From Rhodocyclales bacterium (GTDB lineage Bacteria; Pseudomonadota; Gammaproteobacteria; Burkholderiales; Rhodocyclaceae), in assembly GCA_028292485.1 (NCBI GenBank), contig JAQGMG010000024.1:1-64000 (forward strand): a stretch of DNA of 64,000 nt, written 5' to 3'. The position numbers and the translations under genes are program-made. A model generated the notes under the pieces. That model ran no database searches. It was given only the letters and a program-made list of their open reading frames with translations, and was not told the origin of the DNA. Below, one piece after another: positions 9,046 to 17,819 of the stretch (position 1 is its first letter; each line of letters begins with the position of its first letter).

Positions 9046-9059
9046 TGAACTATAGTTCA
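9046..9059. promoter_or_regulatory. Perfect 14-bp palindrome upstream of the Fic gene
   Basis: TGAACTATAGTTCA reads the same on both strands and ends 9 bases before the GTG start, inside an AT-rich promoter-like stretch. It is a good candidate operator, possibly for the Fic protein's own winged-helix tail. This is inference from position and symmetry. Confidence 0.5.
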
Positions 9060-9221
9060 TATATATCACACACTTGATCGATTTAGAAGACTCCGGTTTG
9101 CCTCATAAAAGTCCGCTTCCAAGTCCTCTGGAGGCTGATTGACATGTCGAAATCCAGACGATAGCCACTCCACCGGGACACGACACGAACGCGGCCACAG
9201 CTGGGGGTATCAAGGGGGTAT

Positions 9222-9249
9222 AAAACAAAAAACGGGCCGAAAGGCCCGT
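9222..9249 (-). terminator. Rho-independent terminator of tRNA-Ser
   Basis: On the minus strand ACGGGCC-TTTC-GGCCCGT forms a 7-bp GC-rich stem (9232-9249), followed by a T-rich run. It starts 15 bases past the tRNA 3' end. Confidence 0.85.
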
Positions 9250-9263
9250 GTTGACTAGTGCTC

Positions 9264-9354
9264 TGGCGGAGAGGGCGGGATTCGAACCCGCGTTAGGATA
9301 TTATCCTAAACACGCTTTCCAGGCGTGCGACTTAAACCGCTCATCCACCTCTCC
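9264..9354 (-). tRNA. tRNA-Ser (anticodon GGA)
   Basis: Read on the minus strand, the acceptor arm GGAGAGG pairs with CCTCTCC, the anticodon stem CACGC/GCGTG encloses CTGGAAA (anticodon GGA, reading UCC and UCU), a long class II variable arm follows, the T-arm has GGTTCGAATCC, and CCA is encoded. The 91-base length suits a serine tRNA. Confidence 0.97.
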
Positions 9355-9436
9355 GGAAAGAGGCGGGAGTATAGCAGCGCTATACCGATTTCGGAAACGC
9401 CCGTGCCAGGCCAGCTGCACCGGGCCGCATATGGTC

Positions 9437-11440
9437 TCAAGTGGCTTCAGGTTTGCGAAGCTCACTCACCAATTGATCGGCAACAGCGCCAGGGCGTGCG
9501 GTTACAAGGCTGACTACAATCAACGCTACAAAGCCCGCCGCAACACCAAACACACCGCAGGATACGGGCTGGATGCCGAACCAGCCGTTGTCCATCGAGC
9601 CGCCGGAAAACGGGTGGGTACGCAGCGCGTAGGCAATCGCCACCAGCGGACCCGTGAGCATGGCGGCAACGGCACCCCACTTGTTGGCGCGGCGCCAGAA
9701 GATGCCGCTGACCATCGCCGGGAATATCGCTGACGCGGCGATGGAGAATGCGAACCCCACGGTAAACAGGATGCTGTCCGGACGCAGCGAGGCGACCCAC
9801 GCGGCGAGCATCGCCACGACCATGAGCGTCGCCTTCGAGACCAGCAGTCGTCGCTGGGTCGCCGCTGCCGGGTTGATCATGTGGAAGTAGACGTCGTGCG
9901 AGAGTGCGCTGCAGATGGTCAGCAGCAGCCCGTCTGCCGTCGACAAGGCAGCGGCCAGGCCACCCGCCGCGATGAGGCCCGAAACGAAATAGGGCAAGCC
10001 GGCGATTTCCGGCGTGGCCAGCACTATGACGTCTGGATTGATGCTGAGCTCGGCGAGCTGCAGGATGCCGTCGAGGTTGATGTCTTCCACCTTGACCATG
10101 CCGAGCTTGCCCCATGCCGAAATCCAGTTCGGCATGTCGGCAATTGGCGTGCCGACGAGGTGATGGTAGATCTCCCACTTGGCCAGCACGGCATAGGCCG
10201 GCGCGGTCAGATAGAGCAACAGGATGAAGAGCAGCGACCAGAAGACCGAGCTGCGCGCAGCCGCTACGCTGGTCGTGGTGTAGTAGCGGGTCAGCACATG
10301 TGGCAGGCCCGCAGTACCGATCATCAATACGAAAACGAGCGCGATGAAGTTGTTGCGCGCTTCCTGACTGCTTTGCCGCGCGTCGGCGGGAAATGGCTGG
10401 GCGTGCGGCGTGGGGGCGCGCGAGCGTGCGAGAGCATCGCGATAGTCGCTCTCCCATTGTTGGCGGGCGCCTATCGCGTCGACGGGTAGAGCGCGCAACT
10501 GCCGCTGAATATTGGCGATCTCCCTGGCCGGCGCGTTGGCATCCTGAAGCGCTTCGAGCCTCGCAACGAGCTCGGCGCGCTCAGCCTGTAGCGATAGTGG
10601 TAGAGCCGCAATACGCTCGTGCAAAGTCTGTGCGCGCACGATGAGGGCTTGACGTACCTGTTGCTCGGCGGGCGATGCGGCCAGAAGTTTTTCATCGACA
10701 CTCAGGCGCTCGAGCACACGACCGTAGGCGATTTGCGGCACAGGTATGCCAGTGGTATGCCAGGACATCATGACGACGGGCGTCAGGTAGGCGACGATGA
10801 TGACCAGGTACTGGGCCACCTGGGTCCAGGTGACGGCGCGCATTCCGCCGAGGAATGAACACACCAACACGCCAGCGAGGCCAACGAAGACACCGATGGA
10901 AAAATCGATGCCGGCGAAGCGACTGGTAATCAGGCCGACACCGTATATCTGCGCCACGACATAGACGAAGCTGGCCAGTATCACGGCAATGACGCCCAGC
11001 AGGCGCGGCAGGTTGCCTTCGTAACGCGCGCCGAGAAAATCGGGAATCGTGTATTGCCCGAAGCTGCGCAGGTAGGGAGCGAGCAGCAAGCTCACCAGCA
11101 CGTAGCCGCCCGTCCAGCCCATGACGAAGGCCAGGCCGTCGAAGCCTGCGACGTACAGCGTCCCCGCCATGCCGAGGAACGAGGCAGCGCTCATCCAGTC
11201 GGCGGCCGTTGCCATGCCGTTGTAGAGGGCAGGAATGCGCCGCCCAGCCACGTAATATTCCGTGACGTCTGCCGTGCGGCAGAACACGCCAATGATGGCG
11301 TACATGAGGATCGTGGCGAGCAGGAACCCGTAACCGATCCACTGCAGCGACGCGCCCATTTTTTCGCCGAGGGCCATGGATCCCACGAACAGGAAGAAAC
11401 CGATTGCGAATATCAGGTAGTTGCGCGAGATGGTGCTCAT
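9437..11440 (-). CDS. Sodium:solute symporter, acetate permease-like (VC_2705 type)
   Basis: This 667-residue inner-membrane protein belongs to the sodium:solute symporter family. It has many hydrophobic helices and the family landmarks TEYYVAGRRIPALYNGMATAA, WTGGYVLVSLLLAPYLRSFG and SFLGGMRAVTWTQVAQY. A long charged insert (about residues 235-335) separates two membrane blocks and is likely cytoplasmic; this is typical of the long ActP-like group. It follows acs and the CBS/DUF294 gene on the same strand, so it probably imports acetate or another short carboxylate to be activated by Acs. The small membrane partner (DUF4212) that often precedes such symporters is absent. Confidence 0.88.
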   Translation of the reverse strand: MSTISRNYLIFAIGFFLFVGSMALGEKMGASLQWIGYGFLLATILMYAIIGVFCRTADVTEYYVAGRRIPALYNGMATAADWMSAASFLGMAGTLYVAGFDGLAFVMGWTGGYVLVSLLLAPYLRSFGQYTIPDFLGARYEGNLPRLLGVIAVILASFVYVVAQIYGVGLITSRFAGIDFSIGVFVGLAGVLVCSFLGGMRAVTWTQVAQYLVIIVAYLTPVVMMSWHTTGIPVPQIAYGRVLERLSVDEKLLAASPAEQQVRQALIVRAQTLHERIAALPLSLQAERAELVARLEALQDANAPAREIANIQRQLRALPVDAIGARQQWESDYRDALARSRAPTPHAQPFPADARQSSQEARNNFIALVFVLMIGTAGLPHVLTRYYTTTSVAAARSSVFWSLLFILLLYLTAPAYAVLAKWEIYHHLVGTPIADMPNWISAWGKLGMVKVEDINLDGILQLAELSINPDVIVLATPEIAGLPYFVSGLIAAGGLAAALSTADGLLLTICSALSHDVYFHMINPAAATQRRLLVSKATLMVVAMLAAWVASLRPDSILFTVGFAFSIAASAIFPAMVSGIFWRRANKWGAVAAMLTGPLVAIAYALRTHPFSGGSMDNGWFGIQPVSCGVFGVAAGFVALIVVSLVTARPGAVADQLVSELRKPEAT

Positions 11441-11469
11441 GGTGCGGAGCAGTGCCCATCGTACTCAGG

Positions 11470-11510
11470 CCCCCTCTCCCCAACCCCTCTCCCGCAAGGG
11501 GCGAGGGGCT
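11470..11510. repeat. Extragenic GC-rich hairpin repeat
   Basis: CCCCTCTCCC-GCAA-GGGGCGAGGGG forms a hairpin between the symporter and the CBS/DUF294 gene. This family of CCCCTCTCCC repeats is common between genes in proteobacteria. Non-coding. Confidence 0.7.
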
Positions 11511-11558
11511 CTTCAAAAACAGCGCACGACAATTCGTTTGTCATGCATGCAGTCACAG

Positions 11559-13070
11559 TCACAGCTTGTAGTCCGCCTTGAGGCGCTGTTGCAGACGCCG
11601 CGCCTGCATGAAAGCGTGACGCAGTATCTGGCGTTCGAGACGGTTCAGCTTGTAGGGGTTGAGTCGATTGACGCTGGCGTCGTTGCCGCCCTGCTGTTGC
11701 TGATTGCGCAAGCGCAACATCTGCAGAAAGTGGAAGCCGTCGATTGCAGCCTGCACATCCTCAGCCGAAAAACCCGCCTTGGCACCGAGGCCGCGCATGC
11801 GCGCAGCAGTCCCCGAGGCCTGGACGCCGTTGGCCAGTGCCAGCACGCGTATGGCATCGACATAAGGTCGCGTGCCGCTCATCTTCAGATCGATCGTGTT
11901 CGGAAATGCATTCTTCTTGTCGAGCACGAAGGTGCGCACCATGCCGAGCGGTGGCACCGCCAGCAGGGCATTTGCTGCCATCGGCTTGAGAAATGCGTCG
12001 TGCTGTTGCGCTAACGTGGCAAGGGCTACGCGCAAGCTGTCGACCAGTTCTGCCGCGCCAAAGAGAGCGCGAAAATCGAAAAAAATGCCGGCCGTCAGCA
12101 AGGTCCTGGCGTCAGCATTGGTAACCCACTCGGCGAAACGACTTTGCCACTCGCCCTCGGACAGACAGCATGCCGGGTTGCCTGCCATGCTCTGGCCGCG
12201 CCCAAGCGGAAAGCCGCATTCATCGAGCAACTGGTTGACGGCCTGGGCGAAAGGCAGGAACTGCGCGCGAATTTCGTCGGCCGTTTTCTGCGCGTTTTCA
12301 CCTGTGCTTTTGCTTGTACTTTCGCCCGCACTTTCGTGTCGCGGCAACGCGAATATTATGCCGTTGTTCTGCTCGGTGGACAGGGTCTGCTCCAGGCGCC
12401 CTTCCGAGCCGAAAGCCATCCAGCTCCATGGCACGTCCGGCAAGGCAAAGCGTGCCCGCATGAGTTCGATGGCTTGCGAAGTAACGAAATCATTGAGGGA
12501 GGTCGTCCATTGAATCACCTTGTCGGCGGCCAGGCCCTGCGTCACAAGCCGCTTGGCAAAGCGCCTCGCCGCTGCCGCCGCATCGGCCAGTTCGCTGGAT
12601 GAGCGCGCCGAAATGAGCGGGCTCACCACGTCTTCGGGCACGATCTGCTGTGTGCCATACACATCGCTGCGCGACACAACGCCGACCAGGCGCCCACCGT
12701 GCTCGACGACCAGCACATAGCGCACACCGTGCCGCGCCATGGCAAGCACGGCCTCGTGCGCCGTGGCGTCGACAGGCAGCGTCACCGGCTGCGGGCTCAT
12801 GGCGGACTCGATCGGCGCCGACAACTCCCTGCCCTGCAGAAGAACGCGCCCCAGCAGATCGTGAGCGGTCACAATACCGAGCGGCACCATGTCGGCGTTG
12901 GCCACCACGATGGAGCCGATGTGCTCGCGGTACATGCGTTCGACGGGATCGCGCAGTGGCGTGCCGGGCGGATAGGTCACCGGCGCGCGGCGAATCAGTC
13001 CACTCAGGGGCTGGTAAAGGGAAAACGCCGCGCCCGGCGCGACATCCTGCTCGTTCACCGGGGCGTTCAT
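11559..13070 (-). CDS. CBS-pair / DUF294 putative nucleotidyltransferase
   Basis: A 503-residue soluble protein with a CBS domain pair (about 25-140; HIGSIVVANADMVPLGIVTAHDLLGRVL), a DUF294 nucleotidyltransferase-like domain holding GSEGRLEQTLS, and the DUF294 C-terminal domain. The family is related to GlnD and commonly sits in acs/acetate-permease operons, presumably as a regulator. The metal-binding motif normally read as TDQDN is TEQNN here, so both expected aspartates are changed. A serine/glutamate-rich insert follows. The start at 13070 has GGGAGA upstream and lies 31 bases after the acs stop; the open frame continues upstream but only inside acs. Confidence 0.85.
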   Translation of the reverse strand: MNAPVNEQDVAPGAAFSLYQPLSGLIRRAPVTYPPGTPLRDPVERMYREHIGSIVVANADMVPLGIVTAHDLLGRVLLQGRELSAPIESAMSPQPVTLPVDATAHEAVLAMARHGVRYVLVVEHGGRLVGVVSRSDVYGTQQIVPEDVVSPLISARSSSELADAAAAARRFAKRLVTQGLAADKVIQWTTSLNDFVTSQAIELMRARFALPDVPWSWMAFGSEGRLEQTLSTEQNNGIIFALPRHESAGESTSKSTGENAQKTADEIRAQFLPFAQAVNQLLDECGFPLGRGQSMAGNPACCLSEGEWQSRFAEWVTNADARTLLTAGIFFDFRALFGAAELVDSLRVALATLAQQHDAFLKPMAANALLAVPPLGMVRTFVLDKKNAFPNTIDLKMSGTRPYVDAIRVLALANGVQASGTAARMRGLGAKAGFSAEDVQAAIDGFHFLQMLRLRNQQQQGGNDASVNRLNPYKLNRLERQILRHAFMQARRLQQRLKADYKL

Positions 13071-13101
13071 GCGCTGTCTCCCGTCTCGATCGCGAATTGA
13101 C

Positions 13102-15084
13102 TCACGCTGATTTTTTAAGCTGCTCCAGGATCGCCGGATTTTCCAGCGTGGAGACATCCTGCGTGATCTCCTCGCCTTTTGCCAGCGAGCGCAACAAACG
13201 ACGCATGATCTTGCCCGAACGGGTCTTGGGCAGGTTGTCGCCGAAACGGATGTCCTTTGGCTTGGCGATGGCGCCGATCTCCTTGGCAACCCAGTCCTGC
13301 AATTGCTTGACGATGGCCTTGGCCGCCTCCTCGCTCGGCCGTGCCTGCTTGAGCACGACGAAGGCGCAGATGGCTTCGCCGGTCAGCTCATCGGGGCGCC
13401 CCACGACGGCCGCCTCGGCGACGATGGGATTGGAGACTAGCGCAGACTCTATTTCCATGGTGCCCATGCGATGGCCAGAGACATTCAGCACGTCATCGAT
13501 ACGACCCATGATGGTGAAGTAGCCGGTCTTCGCGTCGCGCACCGCGCCATCACCGGCCAGGTACAGGGTGCCGCCCAGGTCTACGGGGAAGTAGCTCTTC
13601 TGGTAACGCTCCGGGTCACCCCAGATGGTGCGGATCATCGAAGGCCACGGCCGCTTGATGACGAGAAAGCCGCCCTTGCCCCACTCCACATCGGCGCCTG
13701 CCTCATCGACAACGGCGGCGATGATGCCGGGAAACGGCAGGGTGCATGAGCCGGGCACCAGCGGCGTTACACCGGGCAGCGGCGTGATGACGTGACCACC
13801 GGTTTCGGTTTGCCAGAAAGTATCCATGACCGGGCAGCGCGCACCGCCGATCTGCTCGTAGTACCACATCCACGCTTCCGGATTGATCGGCTCGCCCACC
13901 GTGCCGAGCAGGCGCAGGCTGGTGAGGTCATAATTGCGCGGATGCGCAGCAGGCGTCGTATCGGCAGCCTTGATGAGCGAACGGATCGCGGTCGGCGCGG
14001 TATAGAAGACGCTGACTTTCTGGTCCTGGATCACGCGCCAGAAACGGCCCGCGTCAGGATAGGTTGGCACGCCTTCGAAGACGATCTGCGTCGCGCCGCA
14101 AGCCAGTGGCCCATATGCAATATAGGTATGGCCCGTCACCCAGCCGATGTCGGCAGTGCACCAGTACACGTCCTCCGGTTTGAGATCGAAGGTCCATTTA
14201 TTGGTCAGGATGGCATGCAGCAGATAGCCACCCGAGGAATGCTGCACACCCTTTGGTTTGCCCGTCGAGCCCGAGGTGTAAAGGAGGAATAGCGGGTGCT
14301 CGGCACCGACCCACTCCGGCTCGCAAGTCGCGCTCTGGCCTTCGAGTAACTCGTGCAGCCATACGTCACGGCCAGCGACCATGCTGGCGGCATTACCGGT
14401 ACGCTTGTAGACAATCACGCTGTGGATTGCCTCACAACCACCCATCGCAATGGCTTCATCCACCACCGCCTTGAGCGCGATGTTCTTGCCGCCGCGACAT
14501 TGTTCGTCAGCCGTAAGGACGGCCGTAGCACCCGCGTCGACAACACGTTCCTGCACGCTCTTGGCGGAAAAACCGCCAAACACCACCGAGTGGATGGCAC
14601 CGATACGTGCGCAAGCCTGCATGGCGGCAACGCCTTCGACCGACATCGGCATGTAGATGATGACGCGGTCGCCCTTCTTGATGCCACGTGCCTTCAGTCC
14701 GTTGGCAAAGCGGCAGACCAGGGCATGGAGTTCGCGATAGGTAGTGTGCGTGACCTTGCCGTCGTCGGCCTCGAAAATCAGCGCAACCTTGTCGGCGTTA
14801 CCGTTTTCAAGATTGCGATCGAGGCAGTTGTACGACACGTTCAACGTGCCGTCTTCGAACCATTTGTAGAACGGGGCCTTGCTCTCGTCGAGCGACCTGG
14901 TGAAAGGTTTCTTCCAGATCAGGTGTTCGCGCGCCAGGCGCGCCCAGTAGCCCGCATAGTCCGTCTCGGCTTCCTTGCACAAGGCCTGGTATTGCGCCAT
15001 GCCACTGATGGTGGCGCGCGCAATGGTGGCTTCGGAAGGGGGGAAAACGCGATGTTCTTGCAGGACGGAATCGATACTGACCAT
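13102..15084 (-). CDS. acs: Acetyl-CoA synthetase
   Basis: The 660-residue length and sequence match Acs, which activates acetate with ATP and CoA to acetyl-CoA. Visible motifs are the AMP-binding loop ([20 protein letters not shown]), [20 protein letters not shown], the hinge/adenylate motif ([24 protein letters not shown]) split over the domain boundary, and the C-terminal [11 protein letters not shown] whose lysine is catalytic and is the known acetylation switch. The ATG at 15084 has GAGGAGAT upstream. The gene leads an operon with the CBS/DUF294 protein and the acetate-permease-like symporter. Confidence 0.97.
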   Translation of the reverse strand: MVSIDSVLQEHRVFPPSEATIARATISGMAQYQALCKEAETDYAGYWARLAREHLIWKKPFTRSLDESKAPFYKWFEDGTLNVSYNCLDRNLENGNADKVALIFEADDGKVTHTTYRELHALVCRFANGLKARGIKKGDRVIIYMPMSVEGVAAMQACARIGAIHSVVFGGFSAKSVQERVVDAGATAVLTADEQCRGGKNIALKAVVDEAIAMGGCEAIHSVIVYKRTGNAASMVAGRDVWLHELLEGQSATCEPEWVGAEHPLFLLYTSGSTGKPKGVQHSSGGYLLHAILTNKWTFDLKPEDVYWCTADIGWVTGHTYIAYGPLACGATQIVFEGVPTYPDAGRFWRVIQDQKVSVFYTAPTAIRSLIKAADTTPAAHPRNYDLTSLRLLGTVGEPINPEAWMWYYEQIGGARCPVMDTFWQTETGGHVITPLPGVTPLVPGSCTLPFPGIIAAVVDEAGADVEWGKGGFLVIKRPWPSMIRTIWGDPERYQKSYFPVDLGGTLYLAGDGAVRDAKTGYFTIMGRIDDVLNVSGHRMGTMEIESALVSNPIVAEAAVVGRPDELTGEAICAFVVLKQARPSEEAAKAIVKQLQDWVAKEIGAIAKPKDIRFGDNLPKTRSGKIMRRLLRSLAKGEEITQDVSTLENPAILEQLKKSA

Positions 15085-15557
15085 CTTGCCTATCTCCTCT
15101 GAAACTGAATTTGGGGCAGATTCTTCGCGAATGTTTCAGTATGCCGCGACGATATAGCAATCCGGGCATGGAGCACAGTCAGGAACAACCGCAGGGAATA
15201 CCGAAGGCTTGTCTCGTGTTTAGCAGTAGAGGCCGCATTGCCGCGACCGCCGCCTGAATATTATCGGGTACTGTTTTGGCAGGGTTTCCAAATTAGATGC
15301 AGCCGAGCTTACATCCCACTTACGCGCGCCTTGTCTCACCAGGCGCCCTGGCCGACCTCAAGTCGATGCCAATTTTGCCGGCAACACCTGCGCCGAACAG
15401 GGCGGCTACCTGCTACGATCACGGCTGTCCGGTCGGTTTGGCCGGCGAGTTGACCCAAAAGCTGACCCAAAAGTTGCCCCACGAGTTGACCCACAATCCG
15501 GCCCGCGCGTTGGTCGAACTGGTCAATTTTGCTGCTGATGCTGATCATTCCCGCCCC
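15085..15557. other. Regulatory gap between acs and the sigma factor
   Basis: These 473 bases separate the divergent acs and sigma factor genes and should hold both promoters. A reading frame continuous with the sigma factor extends back to 15297, but its composition is not protein-like except for the tandem repeat at 15449-15496. I treat it as non-coding, with the caveat that the sigma factor start lacks a clear ribosome binding site. Confidence 0.5.
15449..15496. repeat. Four tandem 12-bp repeats
   Basis: Units GTTGACCCAAAA, GCTGACCCAAAA, GTTGCCCCACGA and GTTGACCCACAA follow each other without gaps. Each contains a variant of GTTGACCC. They lie 62 bases before the sigma factor ATG, in frame with it. 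They may be binding sites in direct repeat, or a microsatellite-like expansion. Confidence 0.75.
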
Positions 15558-16058
15558 ATGCACAGTCAACAAGATGTCGTTGCCGAAATCCCTCGCCTGC
15601 GCCGCTATGCACGTGCGCTGACTGGCGACAGTTCGCGCGCAGACGATCTCGTCCAGGACACGCTGGAGCGCGCCCTGTCGCGCTGGATCCTGTGGCGCCC
15701 GGGCAATCTGCGCGCCTGGCTGTTCACCATCATGCACAATATTTTCGTCAATCAGCTGCGTGGCGCGGCGCCGCTGGATTATCGCCCGGACGAGCTGATG
15801 CCGGAACTCGCCGTTCGTCCGGATCAGGAAGACGGCCTCCTGTTGCGCGATCTCGACAAGGCACTGCAGCAACTGTCGGTCGATCAACGCGAAACGCTAC
15901 TGCTCATAACACTCGAAGAACTCTCCTACGACGAGGCCGCGAAGGTGCTCGGCGTCCCTATCGGCACGATCATGTCGCGCCTGTATCGCGCCCGCGAGCG
16001 CCTGCGCATCGCGCTGCAGGGCCAAAGCGGACTTGCTCATCTGAAGGTGGTCAAATGA
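15558..16058 (+). CDS. ECF-type RNA polymerase sigma factor
   Basis: A 166-residue sigma-70 family factor with region 2 (about 10-75; LRRYARALTGDSSRADDLVQDTLERAL then LRAWLFTIMHNIFVNQLR) and region 4 (about 105-155; LDKALQQLSVDQRETLLLITLEELSYDEAAKVLGVPIGTIMSRLYRARERL). It directs RNA polymerase to stress-type promoters. Its stop overlaps the ATG of the next gene (ATGA), a membrane anti-sigma factor that should hold it inactive. The ATG at 15558 is chosen because the region 2 homology starts just after it; an in-frame ATG at 15297 would add 87 residues of odd composition. Confidence 0.88.
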   Translation: MHSQQDVVAEIPRLRRYARALTGDSSRADDLVQDTLERALSRWILWRPGNLRAWLFTIMHNIFVNQLRGAAPLDYRPDELMPELAVRPDQEDGLLLRDLDKALQQLSVDQRETLLLITLEELSYDEAAKVLGVPIGTIMSRLYRARERLRIALQGQSGLAHLKVVK

Positions 16059-16840
16059 GCCGCCACGAGAAGAGCACGCATGACGCTCCCTTGTCGCAGA
16101 TCGACGAAGCGCTGCTGCGCTACGTCGATGATCGTCTGGACGTCGAAGACCGCGCCACGGCAGAGAGCTGGTTGCATGACAACCCCGACCTGACTGCACG
16201 CGTAAACGCTTGGCGTGAGCACGACGAGGCGCTGCAACGTCATTTCAACCCGATCGGTCACGCCGCGGTGCCAGAACGTCTTCTGCGCGCGGCACGCCGC
16301 GCTTCGCAGCGCTCGCCGCTGCGCTACGCGGCCGCATTCACATGGCTGAGCATCGGGCTGCTGGCTGGCTGGCTGCTCGGTCATCGCACACCGGAGCCAG
16401 GCATCGAGCCTGTTGCCACGTTCCCGCACCTGGCCGCCGTGGCACACGCCACGTATGTGCCGGAAAAACGCCACGCTGTCGAAGTGGCCGCCAATGAAGA
16501 AGCGCATCTGGTCACGTGGTTGTCGAAGCGCCTGGATCGCCAACTCAAGGTGCCGCAGCTCAACGATATGGGCTATGCCCTGGTCGGTGGCCGCATGTTG
16601 CCGAGCGAGACCGGGCCCGTTGCACAGTTCATGTTCCAGAACGAAGACGGCAAGCGTCTTACCCTGCACCTGCGCACGCGCACCGGCGACATCAAGGAAA
16701 CGTCCTTCCAGTATTCGCAGGAGGGAAAAGTCAGCGTCTTCTATTGGCTCGATGGCCAATTGAGCTATGCGCTGTCAGGCGAAATCGAGCGCGACAAGCT
16801 GCTCGCCATCGCGCGTGAAACGTATCGACAGCTCGAGTAG
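16055..16840 (+). CDS. Anti-sigma factor, single-pass membrane protein
   Basis: A 261-residue protein translationally coupled to the sigma factor. The first 85 residues are cytosolic and resemble anti-sigma N-terminal domains of the RsiW/ChrR-like kind (LLRYVDDRLDVEDRATAESWL, ARVNAWREHDEAL), but I see no HxxxCxxC zinc motif. One transmembrane helix follows (about 88-108, FTWLSIGLLAGWLLG), then a periplasmic domain of about 150 residues. That places signal reception outside the inner membrane. Its stop codon lies inside an extragenic repeat. Confidence 0.85.
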   Translation: MSRHEKSTHDAPLSQIDEALLRYVDDRLDVEDRATAESWLHDNPDLTARVNAWREHDEALQRHFNPIGHAAVPERLLRAARRASQRSPLRYAAAFTWLSIGLLAGWLLGHRTPEPGIEPVATFPHLAAVAHATYVPEKRHAVEVAANEEAHLVTWLSKRLDRQLKVPQLNDMGYALVGGRMLPSETGPVAQFMFQNEDGKRLTLHLRTRTGDIKETSFQYSQEGKVSVFYWLDGQLSYALSGEIERDKLLAIARETYRQLE

Positions 16841-16941
16841 GTTGGGGTGAGCGCCAGCGATGCCCAACACACCTTGGGCTATCGAGTTCATACCTGTTTG
16901 CCGACCGATGTTGGGCATCGCTAACGCTCACCCCAACCTAC
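16837..16941. repeat. Extragenic inverted repeat (GTAGGTTGGGGTGAGCG family)
   Basis: A 33-base arm (16837-16869) and its near-perfect inverted partner (16909-16941) read GTAGGTTGGGGTGAGCGC... and ...GCTCACCCCAACCTAC. The left arm supplies the TAG stop of the anti-sigma gene, so the repeat sits exactly at the end of the coding region and may stabilise or end the transcript. A relative lies at 33104-33194. Confidence 0.85.
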
Positions 16942-16972
16942 CCCAATCCACCCTTCCGCCCTCAATCTACCT

Positions 16973-17437
16973 TTACCGCTCGCTATGCAGGTCCACCACG
17001 ACCTGCGCGGCGTAACCACGCCAGGTCAGCGGAATGACGTAGGGACGCGACGCGGACGAAGTGCGGATCGATACGCCGCGACAACGACGCGGTACGGATA
17101 TCTCCAGCGCCTCGCCAAGCTCCCTGCGGGCACGACCGGAAAAGGTATTGGCGATTTCGCCGACGAGATCGAGATGATCTTCCTCACCGTACTGGTGAGC
17201 GCCGGCGATGAGCAGCAAGTGGGACAGCAGGCCGCCCGGCGCTGAAAAATACAGCGCGCCGCGCCAGCCGCCGCTGACGTCGACAATGCCGGTGTAATCG
17301 TAATGCGGCAACTCCTGGTCGGGCTCGGCGAGGTAGGCCGAACGCACGTCGGCGCCATCGCCGCTGGAGTGCTCGAAGAAGTGGCTGACGGATTCGACGA
17401 AAGCACGCAGATCGGATTCTTGCAAGGCTTGCATCAT
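16973..17437 (-). CDS. CheX-like chemotaxis phosphatase
   Basis: A 154-residue protein of the CheX/CheC family, which removes phosphate from CheY. The family's catalytic ExxN motif is present as EIAN inside DLVGEIANTFSGRARRELG. The gene is last in a three-gene set with a CheA-like kinase and a CheY-like receiver, starting 13 bases past the receiver's stop. The reading therefore is kinase, response regulator and dedicated phosphatase. A second ATG one codon in is equally possible as the start. Confidence 0.85.
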   Translation of the reverse strand: MMQALQESDLRAFVESVSHFFEHSSGDGADVRSAYLAEPDQELPHYDYTGIVDVSGGWRGALYFSAPGGLLSHLLLIAGAHQYGEEDHLDLVGEIANTFSGRARRELGEALEISVPRRCRGVSIRTSSASRPYVIPLTWRGYAAQVVVDLHSER

Positions 17438-17450
17438 TGGTCCCTGAACA

Positions 17451-17819
17451 TCAATCTTTTACCAGCTCCTGCAAACCTGCCACCAGTTCTGCATCGGTGA
17501 AAGGCTTGTGGATGTAGCCATGCGCGCCATAGGTCAGCGCCTTCAACGCGGTACGTTTGTCGCTGAGCGCAGACACAACGAGAATCCGCGCCATGCCCGA
17601 TATCTTGACGATGCCCTGGATGCACGCCAGGCCGTCCATGTTGGGCATCGTCAAATCCATCGTCACGACATCGGGGCGATGGCGCGAGCACATGCCGATG
17701 GCCTCCTCGCCGTGTCGCGCCAGACCGACCACCTCGATCGGCGACAGGTCCGGATGCTGAGCGATACGCGCGATCCGGCTGCGTATGACAGATGAGTCGT
17801 CGACGATCAATAACCTCAT
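17451..17819 (-). CDS. CheY-like single-domain response regulator
   Basis: A 122-residue receiver domain with all key residues: the acidic pair in LLIVDDSS, the phospho-acceptor Asp in VVTMDLTMPNMDG, the conserved Ser in VSALSDK and Lys in IHKPFT. There is no output domain, so it must act by binding a partner, as CheY does. Its ATG overlaps the stop of the upstream CheA-like kinase (ATG at 17819, kinase end at 17816), which indicates translational coupling. Confidence 0.93.
   Translation of the reverse strand: MRLLIVDDSSVIRSRIARIAQHPDLSPIEVVGLARHGEEAIGMCSRHRPDVVTMDLTMPNMDGLACIQGIVKISGMARILVVSALSDKRTALKALTYGAHGYIHKPFTDAELVAGLQELVKD

Noticed and set aside
9264-9354. Integration site in tRNA-Ser
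   Set aside because: No integrase or duplicated tRNA end is visible around it, although the neighbouring Fic gene looks accessory.
13071-13289. N-terminal extension of the CBS/DUF294 protein
   Set aside because: It overlaps the end of acs in another frame; the ATG at 13070 has a good ribosome binding site.
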